From UBA4744 sp963723165 (lineage in GTDB: Bacteria > Actinomycetota > Acidimicrobiia > Spongiisociales > UBA4744), in contig CAVRPP010000010.1 in the NCBI GenBank assembly GCA_963723165.1, positions 124,001 through 188,000 on the forward strand: a stretch of DNA of 64,000 nucleotides, in the 5' to 3' direction. The notes beneath the pieces are model-generated. The model saw only the letters and a list, made by a program, of their open reading frames with translations. It did not search any database and was not told the DNA's origin. Of the stretch, positions 22,732 to 32,279 are shown in pieces. Numbering within the stretch: the first letter of the stretch is position 1; each line of letters begins with the position of its first letter. The position numbers and the translations under genes are program-made.

Positions 22732-24534
22732 TCACTCTGCGCGCACGCTCCTGAGATCCCCCGACCGGATGGTCACTCTCTGAGAATCCAGGTATTCCAG
22801 GAGCGGCACCGCGTATTTGCGCGAAAGCCTGAGAGCGTCCCGAAAGTCAGCCACGGTGAACTGCTCCGGCAGCGTATCCAGTTGCCGGACGATGTCGTCG
22901 AGTTGCTCCTGAAGGTAGATCAGGTCTTCCCCGATTCGGACTACCCGGTCCTGGCGGACCAGCGCATGGAGCAACTCGCGGTCGATTCCCATCTCCTTGA
23001 TGCGAGGAACTGCCCAACCCGACGCAACGAGGGTGGCTCGCAGGCTCTCCCAGGCTGCCTCCTGGCTGCTGGTCAGGGTGCCGCCGAAGCCCTCCTCGGC
23101 CACCGTGGCGCCGTCGTCGCGCAGCTTGGTCGAAGCCCCGACCAGGGCTTCTACGACGGCGGGATCCACCGACAGGAGGCTGGCCAGGCTCGCTTTCGGC
23201 ATACCTGGTCGGAGCGGGTTTTCGCGGTGGAAAGAACCTACGGTGCTGAGAGCACGACCGGACAATTCAGCAGCCGATTCCTGCGAGAGGGCGAGAGTTC
23301 CGACAATCACTGCTCCGGCCGGGACGCCTCCCCCGGAGTCCGCGGCGAGACGCGCCAGGGATTCACTGCCCCGGACCCCGAGGAGCGTCGTAGCGATGTC
23401 ATCAGCCGAGCCTTCGATGGCTCCGGGCAGCACTTCGGCGGAGCGGCGGAGATCGGAGATCCCAATGGATGGGTGGGGATCGAGCACCCGGCCCCCTCCG
23501 ACAACCGATCGCCGGCCAACCTCGCGAACAATGAAACGGTCACCGACCTTGAGGGGAAGAGGGTGCGACAACTGCAGAAGGGCGGGTCCGGAGCCTTCCA
23601 GTGCGGAATCCTGGACCAGGCGGATCCGGACCGGCCAGGCGCCGCTGCCGAGGTGTAGGTGGTAGGCGCCTCGATTAGTGAGGGGTTCCTCGAGGTAGCG
23701 GGCGGTGGTGATCTGTACGAGGACGGTGTCGGTTGTCTGCCAATCATCCGGCCGGCCCAGCATCGCACCCCGGGTCACCTCGGCCCTGTCCAAACCGACC
23801 ACGTTCACGGCTACGCGATTGTGAGGGGTTACCCGGACGTGATCTCGCTCGTGACTCTGCAAATTGCGGATCCGGCCTCGCATGTTTCCAGGCCAGGTCT
23901 CAACCTGATCGCCAACAGCCAGAGAACCATCGAGCAGGGTTCCGGTCACGACCGTGCCTGCCCCGGCGATCGTGAACGAACGATCGACCCACAAGCGCGG
24001 CCGGCCACTATCGATCAGGGAAGGAGAGACCTTCCGGATGGCCAAGTCCAGCGCACGCCGCACATCATCGATTCCCTGGTTCGACAGCGCCGAAACGGGA
24101 ACGACCGGGCTTCCGGCGAGTGATGTGCCCGCCACCTTCTCGTCCACCTCGAGGCTCACGAACTCCATTAGCTCGTCATCGACCCGGTCGACTTTGGTGA
24201 TGGCCACGACGCCTTCTGCGACCCCCAGGAGGTCGAGGACGGCCAGGTGCTCCTCGGATTGCGGCATCCAGCCTTCGTCTGCGGCGACGACAAAAAGTGC
24301 GACGTCAATGGCCTCGGACCCCGCCAGCATGTTCTTGATGAACCGCTCGTGGCCCGGAACATCAACGAACGAGATCTCGGTTCCGTCGGCGAGTGTGGTC
24401 CACGCGAAGCCGAGGTCGATGGTGAGCCCTCGGCGCTTCTCCTCGTCCCAGCGGTCAGGATCCCGTCCGGTCAGCGCCTGGACCAATGTCGACTTGCCGT
24501 GGTCGACGTGTCCGGCTGTGCCTACGACCGGCAT
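22732..24534 (-). CDS. selB: Selenocysteine-specific translation elongation factor
   Basis: The 600-residue protein starts PVVGTAGHVDHGKSTLVQAL, with the GTPase P loop GHVDHGKST, DVPGHERF (G3) and TKVDR (G4). EF-Tu-like domains 2 and 3 follow, then about 230 residues of winged-helix repeats typical of SelB. SelB carries Sec-tRNA to the ribosome at UGA codons followed by a SECIS hairpin, which the winged helices bind. It overlaps the 3' end of selA by 13 bases, indicating an operon. Confidence 0.95.
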   Translation of the reverse strand: MPVVGTAGHVDHGKSTLVQALTGRDPDRWDEEKRRGLTIDLGFAWTTLADGTEISFVDVPGHERFIKNMLAGSEAIDVALFVVAADEGWMPQSEEHLAVLDLLGVAEGVVAITKVDRVDDELMEFVSLEVDEKVAGTSLAGSPVVPVSALSNQGIDDVRRALDLAIRKVSPSLIDSGRPRLWVDRSFTIAGAGTVVTGTLLDGSLAVGDQVETWPGNMRGRIRNLQSHERDHVRVTPHNRVAVNVVGLDRAEVTRGAMLGRPDDWQTTDTVLVQITTARYLEEPLTNRGAYHLHLGSGAWPVRIRLVQDSALEGSGPALLQLSHPLPLKVGDRFIVREVGRRSVVGGGRVLDPHPSIGISDLRRSAEVLPGAIEGSADDIATTLLGVRGSESLARLAADSGGGVPAGAVIVGTLALSQESAAELSGRALSTVGSFHRENPLRPGMPKASLASLLSVDPAVVEALVGASTKLRDDGATVAEEGFGGTLTSSQEAAWESLRATLVASGWAVPRIKEMGIDRELLHALVRQDRVVRIGEDLIYLQEQLDDIVRQLDTLPEQFTVADFRDALRLSRKYAVPLLEYLDSQRVTIRSGDLRSVRAE

Positions 24535-25868
24535 GCCGCCTGCAGGGCCGCAGCGAGGTCCTCGTCCTGATCAGCAGGTACCGCCCGCACGTCGATGATC
24601 AGCTCTCCGGCTTCCCGCCGGGCGATCACCGGGATGTCCCACATCAGCAAGCGGTCCCAGACCAGATCGGCTGCTGGTTCCTGCACGACCAGAACGGGAG
24701 ACGGAACGGTGGCGCCCGGGACCGAGCCTGCGCCTGGAACCGACTCGCCTGCCCGAATCTCACCGACGGTACCCGACTCGGCCAAGATGTTTTCGAGTCG
24801 CGAATTCAGGTCGGAAGGCAGGGTTGCCGCCATCGCCCAGAACGGGATCTCCTGGCCCCGCCCGTCGGCATACATCTCGAGGGTTGCCGAAAGGGCTGCC
24901 AGCGTCGGCCCGCCACATCGAACGGCCCGAGCCGCCGGATGTTTGGCAATCCTCGCGACAAGATCGGCCTTGCCGACAACTATCCCGGCCTGCGGCCCGC
25001 CGAGCAGCTTGTCGCCTGAGAACAGGACCAGATCGGCGCCCGCTTCGACTGCTTGACGGACCCCGGGTTCCTCAGCCAGCCAGTGCGGTGGGGGGCCAGA
25101 CAGCCAGGGGACGTTCTCGTCGAGGAGTCCACTTCCGACGTCGTAGACAAGCGGCAATCCACGGTCATGGGCTAGTTCGACCATCGGCTTCAGATCGACC
25201 TCCTGGGTGAACCCGACCACCCGGTAGTTGGACGTGTGAACCTTGAGCAGCAGGGCCGTTTCTGCGGAGACCGCAGATGAATAGTCTGCGAGGTGCGTTC
25301 GATTGGTAGTTCCAACCTCGACCATCGTTGCTCCGCTGGCGGCCATCAGTTCGGGGAGCCGGTATGAGCCGCCGATTTCAATGAGTTCGCCGCGTGAGAC
25401 CGGCACCTGTCTTCCCGTCGCCAGAGCCGCCAGCGTCAGGTAGAGGCCGGCAGCGTTGTTATTGACCACCAGGGATGCCTCGGCGCCGGTCGAGATTCGG
25501 GCCAGCTCGCGGACGTATCCTGCTCTGCCTCCGCGATTGCCGGTGACGAGATCGAATTCCACATTCCCGTAGGACGTGGCTGCCGCCCGGGCTGCATCGG
25601 CTGCTTCGCCGGCGAGGGGTGCTCGTCCCAGATTCGTGTGAAGAAGCACGCCGGTGGCGTTGATGACCGCCTGGAGGCGGCTGGCCTGGAGACGGCCGAC
25701 GATTTCCCCAGCAATTACGCGGGGGTCTCCTTCGTTTCCTCGGGCGATTTCTTCTCTCGCCCGGTCGATCGCGGTCCGGGCACATTCAATGACGATCGAT
25801 CGTGGCAGGCCCGTGGCAGGCAGGGCCCGCACAAGGGCGTCGACCGACGGCAGGTCACGGAGCGGCAT
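24522..25868 (-). CDS. selA: L-seryl-tRNA(Sec) selenium transferase
   Basis: This 448-residue PLP enzyme has NATGVLLHTNLGRAPL, GNVEFDL and the cofactor lysine Lys287 in VLFSGDKLLGGPQAG, all typical of SelA. It converts seryl-tRNA(Sec) to selenocysteyl-tRNA(Sec) using selenophosphate. selB follows with a 13-base overlap. No tRNA-Sec, selD or gene with an obvious in-frame UGA is visible in the window, so the targets are elsewhere in the genome. Confidence 0.95.
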   Translation of the reverse strand: MPLRDLPSVDALVRALPATGLPRSIVIECARTAIDRAREEIARGNEGDPRVIAGEIVGRLQASRLQAVINATGVLLHTNLGRAPLAGEAADAARAAATSYGNVEFDLVTGNRGGRAGYVRELARISTGAEASLVVNNNAAGLYLTLAALATGRQVPVSRGELIEIGGSYRLPELMAASGATMVEVGTTNRTHLADYSSAVSAETALLLKVHTSNYRVVGFTQEVDLKPMVELAHDRGLPLVYDVGSGLLDENVPWLSGPPPHWLAEEPGVRQAVEAGADLVLFSGDKLLGGPQAGIVVGKADLVARIAKHPAARAVRCGGPTLAALSATLEMYADGRGQEIPFWAMAATLPSDLNSRLENILAESGTVGEIRAGESVPGAGSVPGATVPSPVLVVQEPAADLVWDRLLMWDIPVIARREAGELIIDVRAVPADQDEDLAAALQAACRS

Positions 25869-25905
25869 GGAGACAGCATACCGGTGGCGGTATCCTCACC
25901 CCACA

Positions 25906-26271
25906 ATGAGTCTTCCCGTCATCTTTGTCACCGTGTCGGTTGTCGAGCTGCTGGTGCTGGCGGCGGTCGAGGATCGGATCGGGTTGGGCCCGACCCTTGC
26001 AATCATTTTGCTCACGGGTGTTGTGGGCGCTTCCCTGGTACGAAGTCAGGGGTTCAGCGTCTTCGCCCGGGCGCGGCTCCAGATGAGTCAAGGTGCTTTC
26101 CCCGGGCGCGAACTTGCGCACGGCGCTCTTGTGCTCATCGGCGGTGCTCTCCTGCTCACCCCCGGATTCCTCACAGACGCATTGGGGTTCGCCTTGATGG
26201 TGCCGGCGTTTCGGGAAGTGGTGCGAGTGCGGGGGACGCGGTTTTTGCAACGCCGGGTGCCAGGCCGATGA
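25906..26271 (+). CDS. FxsA-family membrane protein
   Basis: The product is 121 residues from ATG 25906; the longer open frame upstream overlaps selA and is not credible. It has three or so hydrophobic segments (VIFVTVSVVELLVLAAVEDR, LAIILLTGVVGASLVRSQG, GALVLIGGALLLTPGFLTD). The VVGASLVRSQG and LLTPGFLTDALG motifs are diagnostic of FxsA, a cytoplasmic-membrane protein whose overproduction blocks phage T7 exclusion by F plasmid. The physiological role is unknown. It overlaps the Nudix gene by ATGA. Confidence 0.88.
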   Translation: MSLPVIFVTVSVVELLVLAAVEDRIGLGPTLAIILLTGVVGASLVRSQGFSVFARARLQMSQGAFPGRELAHGALVLIGGALLLTPGFLTDALGFALMVPAFREVVRVRGTRFLQRRVPGR

Positions 26272-26978
26272 TCCGGTCCGCTTCGACGGTTTGTCTGCTC
26301 AGATCGGCGCCGAACGGGCTCGAGGTCCTGATGGTGCGCCGCTCGTCCGCTTCGGCCTTCGTTGGCGGTGCCTATGTCTTCCCGGGAGGCGCCGTCGATG
26401 ATGCCGACCATTCCGAGCTCGCCCGGCAGGCCGTGAGCGGGATAGACGACCCGGAGATGTTTCCGTGGGCGGCTGCTGCTCTGCGTGAAGCCGCCGAAGA
26501 AGCGGGAGTGCTCGTGATGTCCTCGCCGGATCCGGCTCTGCTCGGTCTGCACGGGGCGGACTTGTATGGCGGTCTCGCTGCCTCTGGAGCGACGCTCGAT
26601 GGTGCCCGGTTGGCGTACCTATCGAATTGGGTCACCCCTGCTGGTGAACCGCGCCGCTTTGATACCCGCTTCTTCGTTGCCGAAGTTGCACCGGAGACCG
26701 GGGCTGAAGCGGATGGCCATGAAGTGACCGAAGCCACATGGGTCCGCCCGGCTGGAGCTCTCGAGCGCGCCAGGGCACGGCAATGGTTCATGATTCCTCC
26801 CACCGTTTTGACCCTGCGCACTCTGGAGCGGTTCGCGACTCCCGGCGAAGCAGTTGCTTTCGCCCGGAACCAGGATCTCGTGCCTCGCATCGAACCAAAG
26901 CTGGTTGTCGGGGCGGACGGCGCCATCCAGATTCTGATGCCAGGCCAGCACGGGTACGACGACCCCGATCTGCTGTGA
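26268..26978 (+). CDS. Nudix hydrolase (NUDT19-like)
   Basis: The 236-residue protein has SAFVGGAYVFPGGAVDDAD at the start of the Nudix fold and the core REAAEEAG (73-80). The insertion between FPGG and REAAEEAG is longer than in the short Nudix consensus, as in NUDT19-type acyl-CoA diphosphatases. Hydrolysis of CoA esters or another nucleoside diphosphate derivative is possible; the substrate is not shown. It is coupled to FxsA by a four-base overlap. Confidence 0.85.
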   Translation: MIRSASTVCLLRSAPNGLEVLMVRRSSASAFVGGAYVFPGGAVDDADHSELARQAVSGIDDPEMFPWAAAALREAAEEAGVLVMSSPDPALLGLHGADLYGGLAASGATLDGARLAYLSNWVTPAGEPRRFDTRFFVAEVAPETGAEADGHEVTEATWVRPAGALERARARQWFMIPPTVLTLRTLERFATPGEAVAFARNQDLVPRIEPKLVVGADGAIQILMPGQHGYDDPDLL

Positions 26979-26999
26979 CGGCCTGGGAAATCTGTTGAA

Positions 27000-28643
27000 T
27001 CAGCTCGCAGCCGTTGAGGCCGGTGGCTCACCGGGTCGGGCGGATGACGGGATGCTTGCACCAGAGGTATGGCGGGTATCGGGCAGCAACCAGCTCATCC
27101 CAAAGCCAAGCAGCACGAAGGCCATGGCCGTCAAGGCCGCCCGCTTGGCCGAGTCCACAAACACGCCCCGCAGTTCGTCCACGACCTCCTCCGAGCCCGG
27201 TTGCTCTGTCAGCTGAATGATGATCTGACCGGCGGAGGCTTTCATGGCCTCGGCTATCCCCTCGACGGCCTGAGGAGGGAGTCCCGGCAGAGTGGCGAGT
27301 CGATCCGCCGACAGGGTTCCAAGGCTGGTGGCCAGGACCGTGCCGACGAGGGCGATACCAAACGCCGATCCGATCTGGCGGAAGGTGCTCTGCATACCCG
27401 ACGCCTGGCCGGAATCCCTGGGGGGAACGTCGACCAGGATCACACTGGTGAGCTGGGCAGTCGCCAAACCAACCCCGACACCGTAAACGAACAGCGAGGG
27501 GATGAGGCGGGCTCCCGTCATGTCCGGGTTGATCAGGAAGGCGATGCTGGCGATGGCCACCGCTTCGATCAGCATGCCGGTCGTAACCACCCGTCGTGGT
27601 CCGAACCGTTGCGCCAGAGCGGCCGCCGCCGGCCCCCCCAGGAAAGCCCCACCCGCCAGAGCCAGCAGCAGCAAGCCCGTTTGAAACGCTGTGTAGCCGA
27701 GTACTGCGGTCAGGAAGAGCGGCAGAACGAAGATCATGCCTAACTCTCCAAGACTCAGGGTGGCAGCCGTGAGGTTGCCGTACCGGAAGCTCTTGATGCC
27801 GAAGAGGGCCAAATTGAAGAGCACCGGTTTTCCCGATGCGGTCCGCCTGGTCTCAATGACGAAAAACAACGGGATGCAAACGGCCGCCACTGCAAACGCA
27901 AAGGGCACCACAGACACGGTTCCCACCGACCAGGTCCAGCCCCCGATGGTGAACGGGCGGGTGGCCTCGAACCAGCCGTATCGGGATCCTTCGATGAGGC
28001 CAAAAACCAGGCTGGAGAGACCGATGGAGATGGCCGCCACCCCAGCCGGGTCGAAGCCTGGTTCGGCGTGTTCATCGCGGCTGTCGGATACCCATCTCAT
28101 GGACCCGGCCAGGGCCAGTGCTCCCACCGGGACATTGATGTAGAAGGCCCATCGCCAGGAGAAGCTCGTAGTGAGCCAGCCGCCCAGTAGGGGGCCCAGA
28201 GCTGCCATGCCGCCGATAACCGAGCCCCAGATCCCAAAGGCGATCGCTCGCTCACGGCCCTGAAAGCTGGCATTGACGATCGAGAGGGTCGAGGGGAGGA
28301 TCATCGCCGCGCCGATGCCTTGTAGCGAACGGGCAGCTATCAACAAGCCCCCGGTTGGTGCCTGCCCGGCCAGCATGCTGGCGGCAACAAATGTAACCAG
28401 GCCGGCGTGAAAGAGGCGCTTCCGACCGTAGAGGTCTCCGATCCGCCCCAGAGTGATGAGGAGGGCTGCGAACACCAGTGAGTAGATGGTGTTGATCCAC
28501 TCCGCATCGACCAGCTCGATCCCGAGGTCGTCGATGATCGAGGGGATCGCAACATTCACGATGGTGGCGTCGACGATGATCATCGCCACGCCGACGCTCA
28601 GCATGGCCAGAGCCAACCAGCGCACTTTGGAGGTTTGTGCCAT
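27000..28643 (-). CDS. MFS multidrug efflux transporter, DHA2 (14-TM) type
   Basis: The product is 547 residues from ATG 28643; the open frame extends upstream but the extra part is not membrane-like. The first helix MLSVGVAMIIVDATIVNVAI carries motif D1 (DxTIVNVALP type), and GRIGDLYGRKRLF is motif A, both typical of EmrB/QacA drug:proton antiporters with 14 helices. It probably exports toxic hydrophobic compounds. A TATACT hexamer (minus strand 28676-28671) lies 27 bases before the start and could be the -10 box. No adjacent regulator gene is seen. Confidence 0.92.
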   Translation of the reverse strand: MAQTSKVRWLALAMLSVGVAMIIVDATIVNVAIPSIIDDLGIELVDAEWINTIYSLVFAALLITLGRIGDLYGRKRLFHAGLVTFVAASMLAGQAPTGGLLIAARSLQGIGAAMILPSTLSIVNASFQGRERAIAFGIWGSVIGGMAALGPLLGGWLTTSFSWRWAFYINVPVGALALAGSMRWVSDSRDEHAEPGFDPAGVAAISIGLSSLVFGLIEGSRYGWFEATRPFTIGGWTWSVGTVSVVPFAFAVAAVCIPLFFVIETRRTASGKPVLFNLALFGIKSFRYGNLTAATLSLGELGMIFVLPLFLTAVLGYTAFQTGLLLLALAGGAFLGGPAAAALAQRFGPRRVVTTGMLIEAVAIASIAFLINPDMTGARLIPSLFVYGVGVGLATAQLTSVILVDVPPRDSGQASGMQSTFRQIGSAFGIALVGTVLATSLGTLSADRLATLPGLPPQAVEGIAEAMKASAGQIIIQLTEQPGSEEVVDELRGVFVDSAKRAALTAMAFVLLGFGMSWLLPDTRHTSGASIPSSARPGEPPASTAAS

Positions 28644-28849
28644 TTTTCCCACACCCAGTCGGAAACGAGGAGTATACCGACGGCCGGCGGATTCGAGACC
28701 CGTGACTCGTGACACAATGTGCCCACGATGTTTTGCACGGATGATGCCTTGACCCGATGGTTCCCAGCCGATGACGAGAATCGTTGGCGTCCATCCGGGA
28801 GCGGCGCGTCGAGCCTGATGCGTTTCGTGTTTCAAAGGCGAGCGGTGTC

Positions 28850-29623
28850 ATGAAGGTTGAGTGCGTCCTCGCCCCGAACCCGGGCCCGTTCACGGGTCCC
28901 GGGACAAACACCTATCTGCTCGCCTCCGGCGCTGAGGTGCTGCTGATCGATCCTGGACCGCTCGATCGCTCACACGAAACAGCGATCATGGACACGGTTG
29001 GAGACCGCCTGCCCGTGGGGATTCTCGTCACCCACACCCACGAGGATCATGCCCCTCTGGCGAATCCACTGGCAGCCAGCCTGGGTGTTCCCACCTACGG
29101 AAACGCGCCCGGACCGGGCTTCAAGCCCGACCTGCTCCTTGCCGATGAAGACCTGGTGGGGTTCGGAAATCAACAAGTGCAGGCGCTGCACACGCCCGGG
29201 CACAGCCGCGACCATCTCTGTTTCCTGGTCGGGGACAGTCTCTTCACCGGGGATCACATCATGGGCGGATCGTCGGTTGTCGTTGAGGACATGACCGCCT
29301 ACCTGGAAAGCCTGCGGAGGCTGCAACAGTTGGATCTGGCGAGGCTGTACCCCGGGCACGGACTTGTCATGGAGGATCCCGCCGGTATCGTGGCCTCGTA
29401 CATTGAGCACCGTCTCGAACGAGAGCGACAAGTGCTTGCGGCCGTGAAGACTGGAGCGAGCACCGTCATGGAGATCGTCCAGACCGTCTATGCGGATATT
29501 GATTCCGCCCTCCATCCTCTGGCAGCCATGTCAGTACGAGCCCATCTGGTCAAGCTCGCCGCGGATGGCACCGTACGGCTCAACGGCGATGACGACGCCC
29601 ATCCGGCTGGAGGCACTTCATGA
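28850..29623 (+). CDS. MBL-fold metallo-hydrolase (LACTB2-like)
   Basis: The product is 257 residues from ATG 28850, which has AAAGGCGAG upstream; a TTG at 28784 would add 22 residues. APNPGPFTGPGTNTYLL and the metal motif THTHEDH (about 61-67), together with HTPGHSRDHLCF, FTGDHIMGG and LYPGHG, are the signature of the LACTB2/glyoxalase-II-like branch. A C-terminal winged-helix-like segment follows, as in LACTB2. LACTB2 itself is an RNase; the bacterial substrate is unknown. It overlaps the M23 gene by ATGA. Confidence 0.85.
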   Translation: MKVECVLAPNPGPFTGPGTNTYLLASGAEVLLIDPGPLDRSHETAIMDTVGDRLPVGILVTHTHEDHAPLANPLAASLGVPTYGNAPGPGFKPDLLLADEDLVGFGNQQVQALHTPGHSRDHLCFLVGDSLFTGDHIMGGSSVVVEDMTAYLESLRRLQQLDLARLYPGHGLVMEDPAGIVASYIEHRLERERQVLAAVKTGASTVMEIVQTVYADIDSALHPLAAMSVRAHLVKLAADGTVRLNGDDDAHPAGGTS

Positions 29624-30831
29624 AGGGGCTCCTTCGTCTGCTGGGCGCACTGTTGGTGGTGGCACTGATTGCCCTCCCGGCGGCCGGGCAGGTGACCCCG
29701 CAAGATATTGCCGAGTCGGAGGCCGAGCTGGTTGCTCTGCGGGCCGAGACTGATCAACTGGCCGCCGAATACGAAGCTGCGGTAACCCGCTCGGCTCAGC
29801 TCGAGGATCAGGTGGCAGGTCTCGAGGCTGCGACTCAGGATTCGCAGATCGAACTGGGGATAACTCGCCAATTGGTCCGGGAACGCGTGGTCGAGATGTA
29901 CATCGAGTCGAGCACCGCCCAGATTTCGTTGCTCTTTGTAGAGGATCTCGATGGTGGCATCGAGGTCGCCATCGGATATCTCGAGCAGTTGGGAACTTCC
30001 GACACGAAGCTTCTCCGGGATCTAGAGATCATCAAGACAGAGTACGAGCGTCAGCTCGCCGAGCTGGAGACCGCCAAAACTGAGCAGGAAACGGTGGTAT
30101 CGGACCTCGCCGCGGTCGGCACTCAGCTGAGCGCCCGCCTGGAGGTGGCCCAGAACAGCTACGTGAACCTGGTGGCACAGCGGGCCGCCGAAGAACGAGC
30201 CCGGCTGGAGGAAGAAGCACGGCAACGGGCGATTGAAGAAGCCCGGCTGGCTGCCGAAGAAGCTGCCCGGGCGGCAGCCACGACGACCACGGTCGCACCG
30301 ACGACGACCAGTGCCGCCGGGACCACGACGACGGCGGCTGGTGAGACCACGACGACGGCAGCCGGTGAGACCACGACGACGGCAGCCGGTGAGACCACGA
30401 CCACGACGGCACCTCCGCCCCCACCATCTGGAAAGGCCTGTCCGGTTGACGGGTTCACCAGCTTCACCGACACGTGGGGAGCGCCACGCTCCGGGGGCCG
30501 ATCCCATCAAGGCGTCGACATGCTGGGAGCTCGATGGACCCCCCTTGTTGCTCTGGAATCCGGCACGATCCACCGGATGGGCAATGGAGGTCTCGGTGGC
30601 ATCACCATCTGGCTGCGGGGCGCCACCGGCCACCGGTACTACTACGCCCATCTGGAAGCGTGGGCCGACGGGCTGAAGGTCGGCCAGTCCGTCCAGGTCG
30701 GCGAATTGATCGGGTACATGGGCACATCGGGGAACGCTCCCGACTACATCCCGCATGTGCACTTCGAGTATCACCCGGGAGGCGGAGCGGCCGTCAATCC
30801 ATACCCGCTGGTCAAAGGTCTGTGCGGCTAG
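29620..30831 (+). CDS. Secreted M23 peptidase with coiled coil
   Basis: This is a 403-residue exported protein with a signal peptide (LLRLLGALLVVALIALPAAG), a long coiled coil (about 28-215, rich in Glu/Ala), a Thr-rich linker of three near-identical 24-bp coding repeats, and a C-terminal LytM/M23 domain. The zinc and catalytic motifs are HQGVDMLG and HVHFEYH, so it should cleave peptidoglycan cross-links. The coiled coil resembles EnvC/NlpD-type and actinobacterial cell-division hydrolases. It is coupled to the MBL-fold gene. Confidence 0.9.
   Translation: MKGLLRLLGALLVVALIALPAAGQVTPQDIAESEAELVALRAETDQLAAEYEAAVTRSAQLEDQVAGLEAATQDSQIELGITRQLVRERVVEMYIESSTAQISLLFVEDLDGGIEVAIGYLEQLGTSDTKLLRDLEIIKTEYERQLAELETAKTEQETVVSDLAAVGTQLSARLEVAQNSYVNLVAQRAAEERARLEEEARQRAIEEARLAAEEAARAAATTTTVAPTTTSAAGTTTTAAGETTTTAAGETTTTAAGETTTTTAPPPPPSGKACPVDGFTSFTDTWGAPRSGGRSHQGVDMLGARWTPLVALESGTIHRMGNGGLGGITIWLRGATGHRYYYAHLEAWADGLKVGQSVQVGELIGYMGTSGNAPDYIPHVHFEYHPGGGAAVNPYPLVKGLCG
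30337..30408 (+). repeat. Coding tandem repeat (24 bp x 3) in the M23 linker
   Basis: Three 24-bp units (30337-30360, 30361-30384, 30385-30408) encode A-G-E-T-T-T-T-A repeats. The first two are almost identical. The unit count may vary between strains through slippage, which would change the linker length of the secreted peptidase. Confidence 0.75.
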
Positions 30832-30866
30832 TTCGCTTCGCTCGCGGTAATCAGTTATCAGTCTGT
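30832..30866 (+). repeat. Heptamer array with TTCGCTTCGCTCGC leader
   Basis: TTCGCTTCGCTCGC (30832-30845) directly follows the M23 stop. It leads into GGTAATC, AGTTATC and AGTCTGT (30846-30866), the same composite of leader plus heptamers as at 7007-7055. Confidence 0.55.
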
Positions 30867-30884
30867 CGCATGCCGAGAAGCAAG

Positions 30885-30921
30885 AAAGCAGAAGATCGGC
30901 TTAGCGCCGATCCTCTGCTTT
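30885..30921. terminator. Bidirectional terminator-like hairpin between M23 and mrp
   Basis: A 16-bp stem with one mismatch runs from 30885-30900 (AAAGCAGA-A-GATCGGC) to 30906-30921 (GCCGATC-C-TCTGCTTT) around a 5-base loop. The flanking A run and T run make it suitable for stopping transcription from both convergent genes. The rest of the gap (30922-31100) shows a small CCCC/GGGG stem but no gene that I recognise. Confidence 0.55.
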
Positions 30922-31100
30922 GCGGTCCCCAGGGAAGGGGATCTGGTTGTCTCCCAGCGCTTCGAGTGTGGTTCGCCTCCCAGCGGCCTTATCACCTTGG
31001 CACGTTCTCCATGAGTATCGGGCTTGGAGGCCCAGGAGTTGGGGGCGGTTTGCGGTTCGCCCTAAGTGACTAGTGCCCTATGGCCGGAGAGCGGAGCACT

Positions 31101-32279
31101 TCAGAGCGAGGTGGCAACCGTCTGGTGATCTGCGTCGGCCGGTGCGTCGAGCGCTTCCAACAACCGGGCCACGCGGGCCGTGCACGTCTCGTCTTGGGCG
31201 GGCGGGACCAGCTGGGTGATCCGTTCAGCCGCTGCTGCAAATGCCCGGGCGGACGGGTTGTCCGGGAAGGCCCGGACCACCGGAGTGCCCTGGTCTCCGC
31301 CGCTAACGATGTGCTCGTCCAGCGGAATGCGACCGATGAGCGGGACTCCCAGTGATTGGGCCAGCTCGTCTCCACCTCCGCGGCCGAACAGGTGGACGAT
31401 CTCCCCGTGGCCGCAGTCGAAACCCGCCATGTTCTCGATTACCCCGACAACCGGCATGTAGGAACGGCGCGCCATGTCGGCCACGCGGACGGCCACCTTT
31501 TGCGCGGCGAGCTGCGGAGTGGTCACCACCACCATCTCGGCCTGGGGAAGCAGACGCGAAAGCGCCATCTGGATGTCGCCGGTCCCGGGTGGCATGTCGA
31601 TCACGAGATACTCGAGGTCGCCCCACGCCACTTGTTTGAGGAACTGCTCGAGGGCCTTGGACAACATCAAACCGCGCCACATCAAGGCGGTTTCCTCGGA
31701 ATCAACGATCAGTCCGGTCGAAACGAGCTTGATGCCCTGCGCTTCGACCGGGACGATGATCCGATCCTCCCCTGCCTCGAGGCGGGCATCGGTGCCCAGC
31801 ATGCGGGGAATCGAAAAACCCCAGATGTCGGCGTCGAGCAGCCCGACCCGGTAACCGAGGTCGGCCATCGCTAGAGCCAGGTTGACGCTGGCTGAAGACT
31901 TGCCCACTCCGCCCTTGCCGCTCCCAACGGCGATCACACGGGTCAGTGGATTCACCAGTGTCGGCTCGGCGTTCTCGCGGGCTTTCAACCGGGCGGTGCT
32001 CATCACCTCGGCCCGTTGCTTCTTAGTCATGGCGCGGGTTTCCACTTTGACCCCGGTCACGCCGGGAATGGCCCCCACTTTGCGAATCGTGTCTTGTTCG
32101 ATCTGAGATCGCATCGGGCACTCGGCGATGGTCAAGGCGACACCGACTGTGACCACTCCTTCGTCTGAGATCCTCACGTCGGGGATCATTCCCAACTCGA
32201 CGACATCACCGCCCAGTTCGGGGTCGACGACCCCGCGCAACGCCTGGAATACTTGATCATTGGTCGGCATGGACAACAT
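31101..32279 (-). CDS. Mrp/NBP35-family iron-sulfur carrier ATPase
   Basis: The 392-residue protein has an N-terminal DUF59 (MIP18-like) domain (about 8-85) and a P-loop ATPase domain with the deviant Walker motif GSGKGGVGKSS (about 119-129). It scaffolds and transfers [4Fe-4S] clusters. The usual CxxC near GVIENM reads CGHG here, so the second cysteine is absent, a change I recall as common in actinobacterial Mrp. ATGs at 32279 and 32270 are both possible starts, without a clear ribosome-binding site. It is divergent from the A-type carrier gene, a functionally related neighbour. Confidence 0.92.
   Translation of the reverse strand: MLSMPTNDQVFQALRGVVDPELGGDVVELGMIPDVRISDEGVVTVGVALTIAECPMRSQIEQDTIRKVGAIPGVTGVKVETRAMTKKQRAEVMSTARLKARENAEPTLVNPLTRVIAVGSGKGGVGKSSASVNLALAMADLGYRVGLLDADIWGFSIPRMLGTDARLEAGEDRIIVPVEAQGIKLVSTGLIVDSEETALMWRGLMLSKALEQFLKQVAWGDLEYLVIDMPPGTGDIQMALSRLLPQAEMVVVTTPQLAAQKVAVRVADMARRSYMPVVGVIENMAGFDCGHGEIVHLFGRGGGDELAQSLGVPLIGRIPLDEHIVSGGDQGTPVVRAFPDNPSARAFAAAAERITQLVPPAQDETCTARVARLLEALDAPADADHQTVATSL

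Noticed and set aside
22302..25905. tRNA-Sec gene near selA/selB
   Set aside because: No long acceptor/T-arm cloverleaf could be found on either strand of this region.
30922..31100. Riboswitch or small RNA between the M23 gene and mrp
   Set aside because: The gap lies between convergent gene ends; apart from the terminator-like hairpin I found no match to a known riboswitch core.
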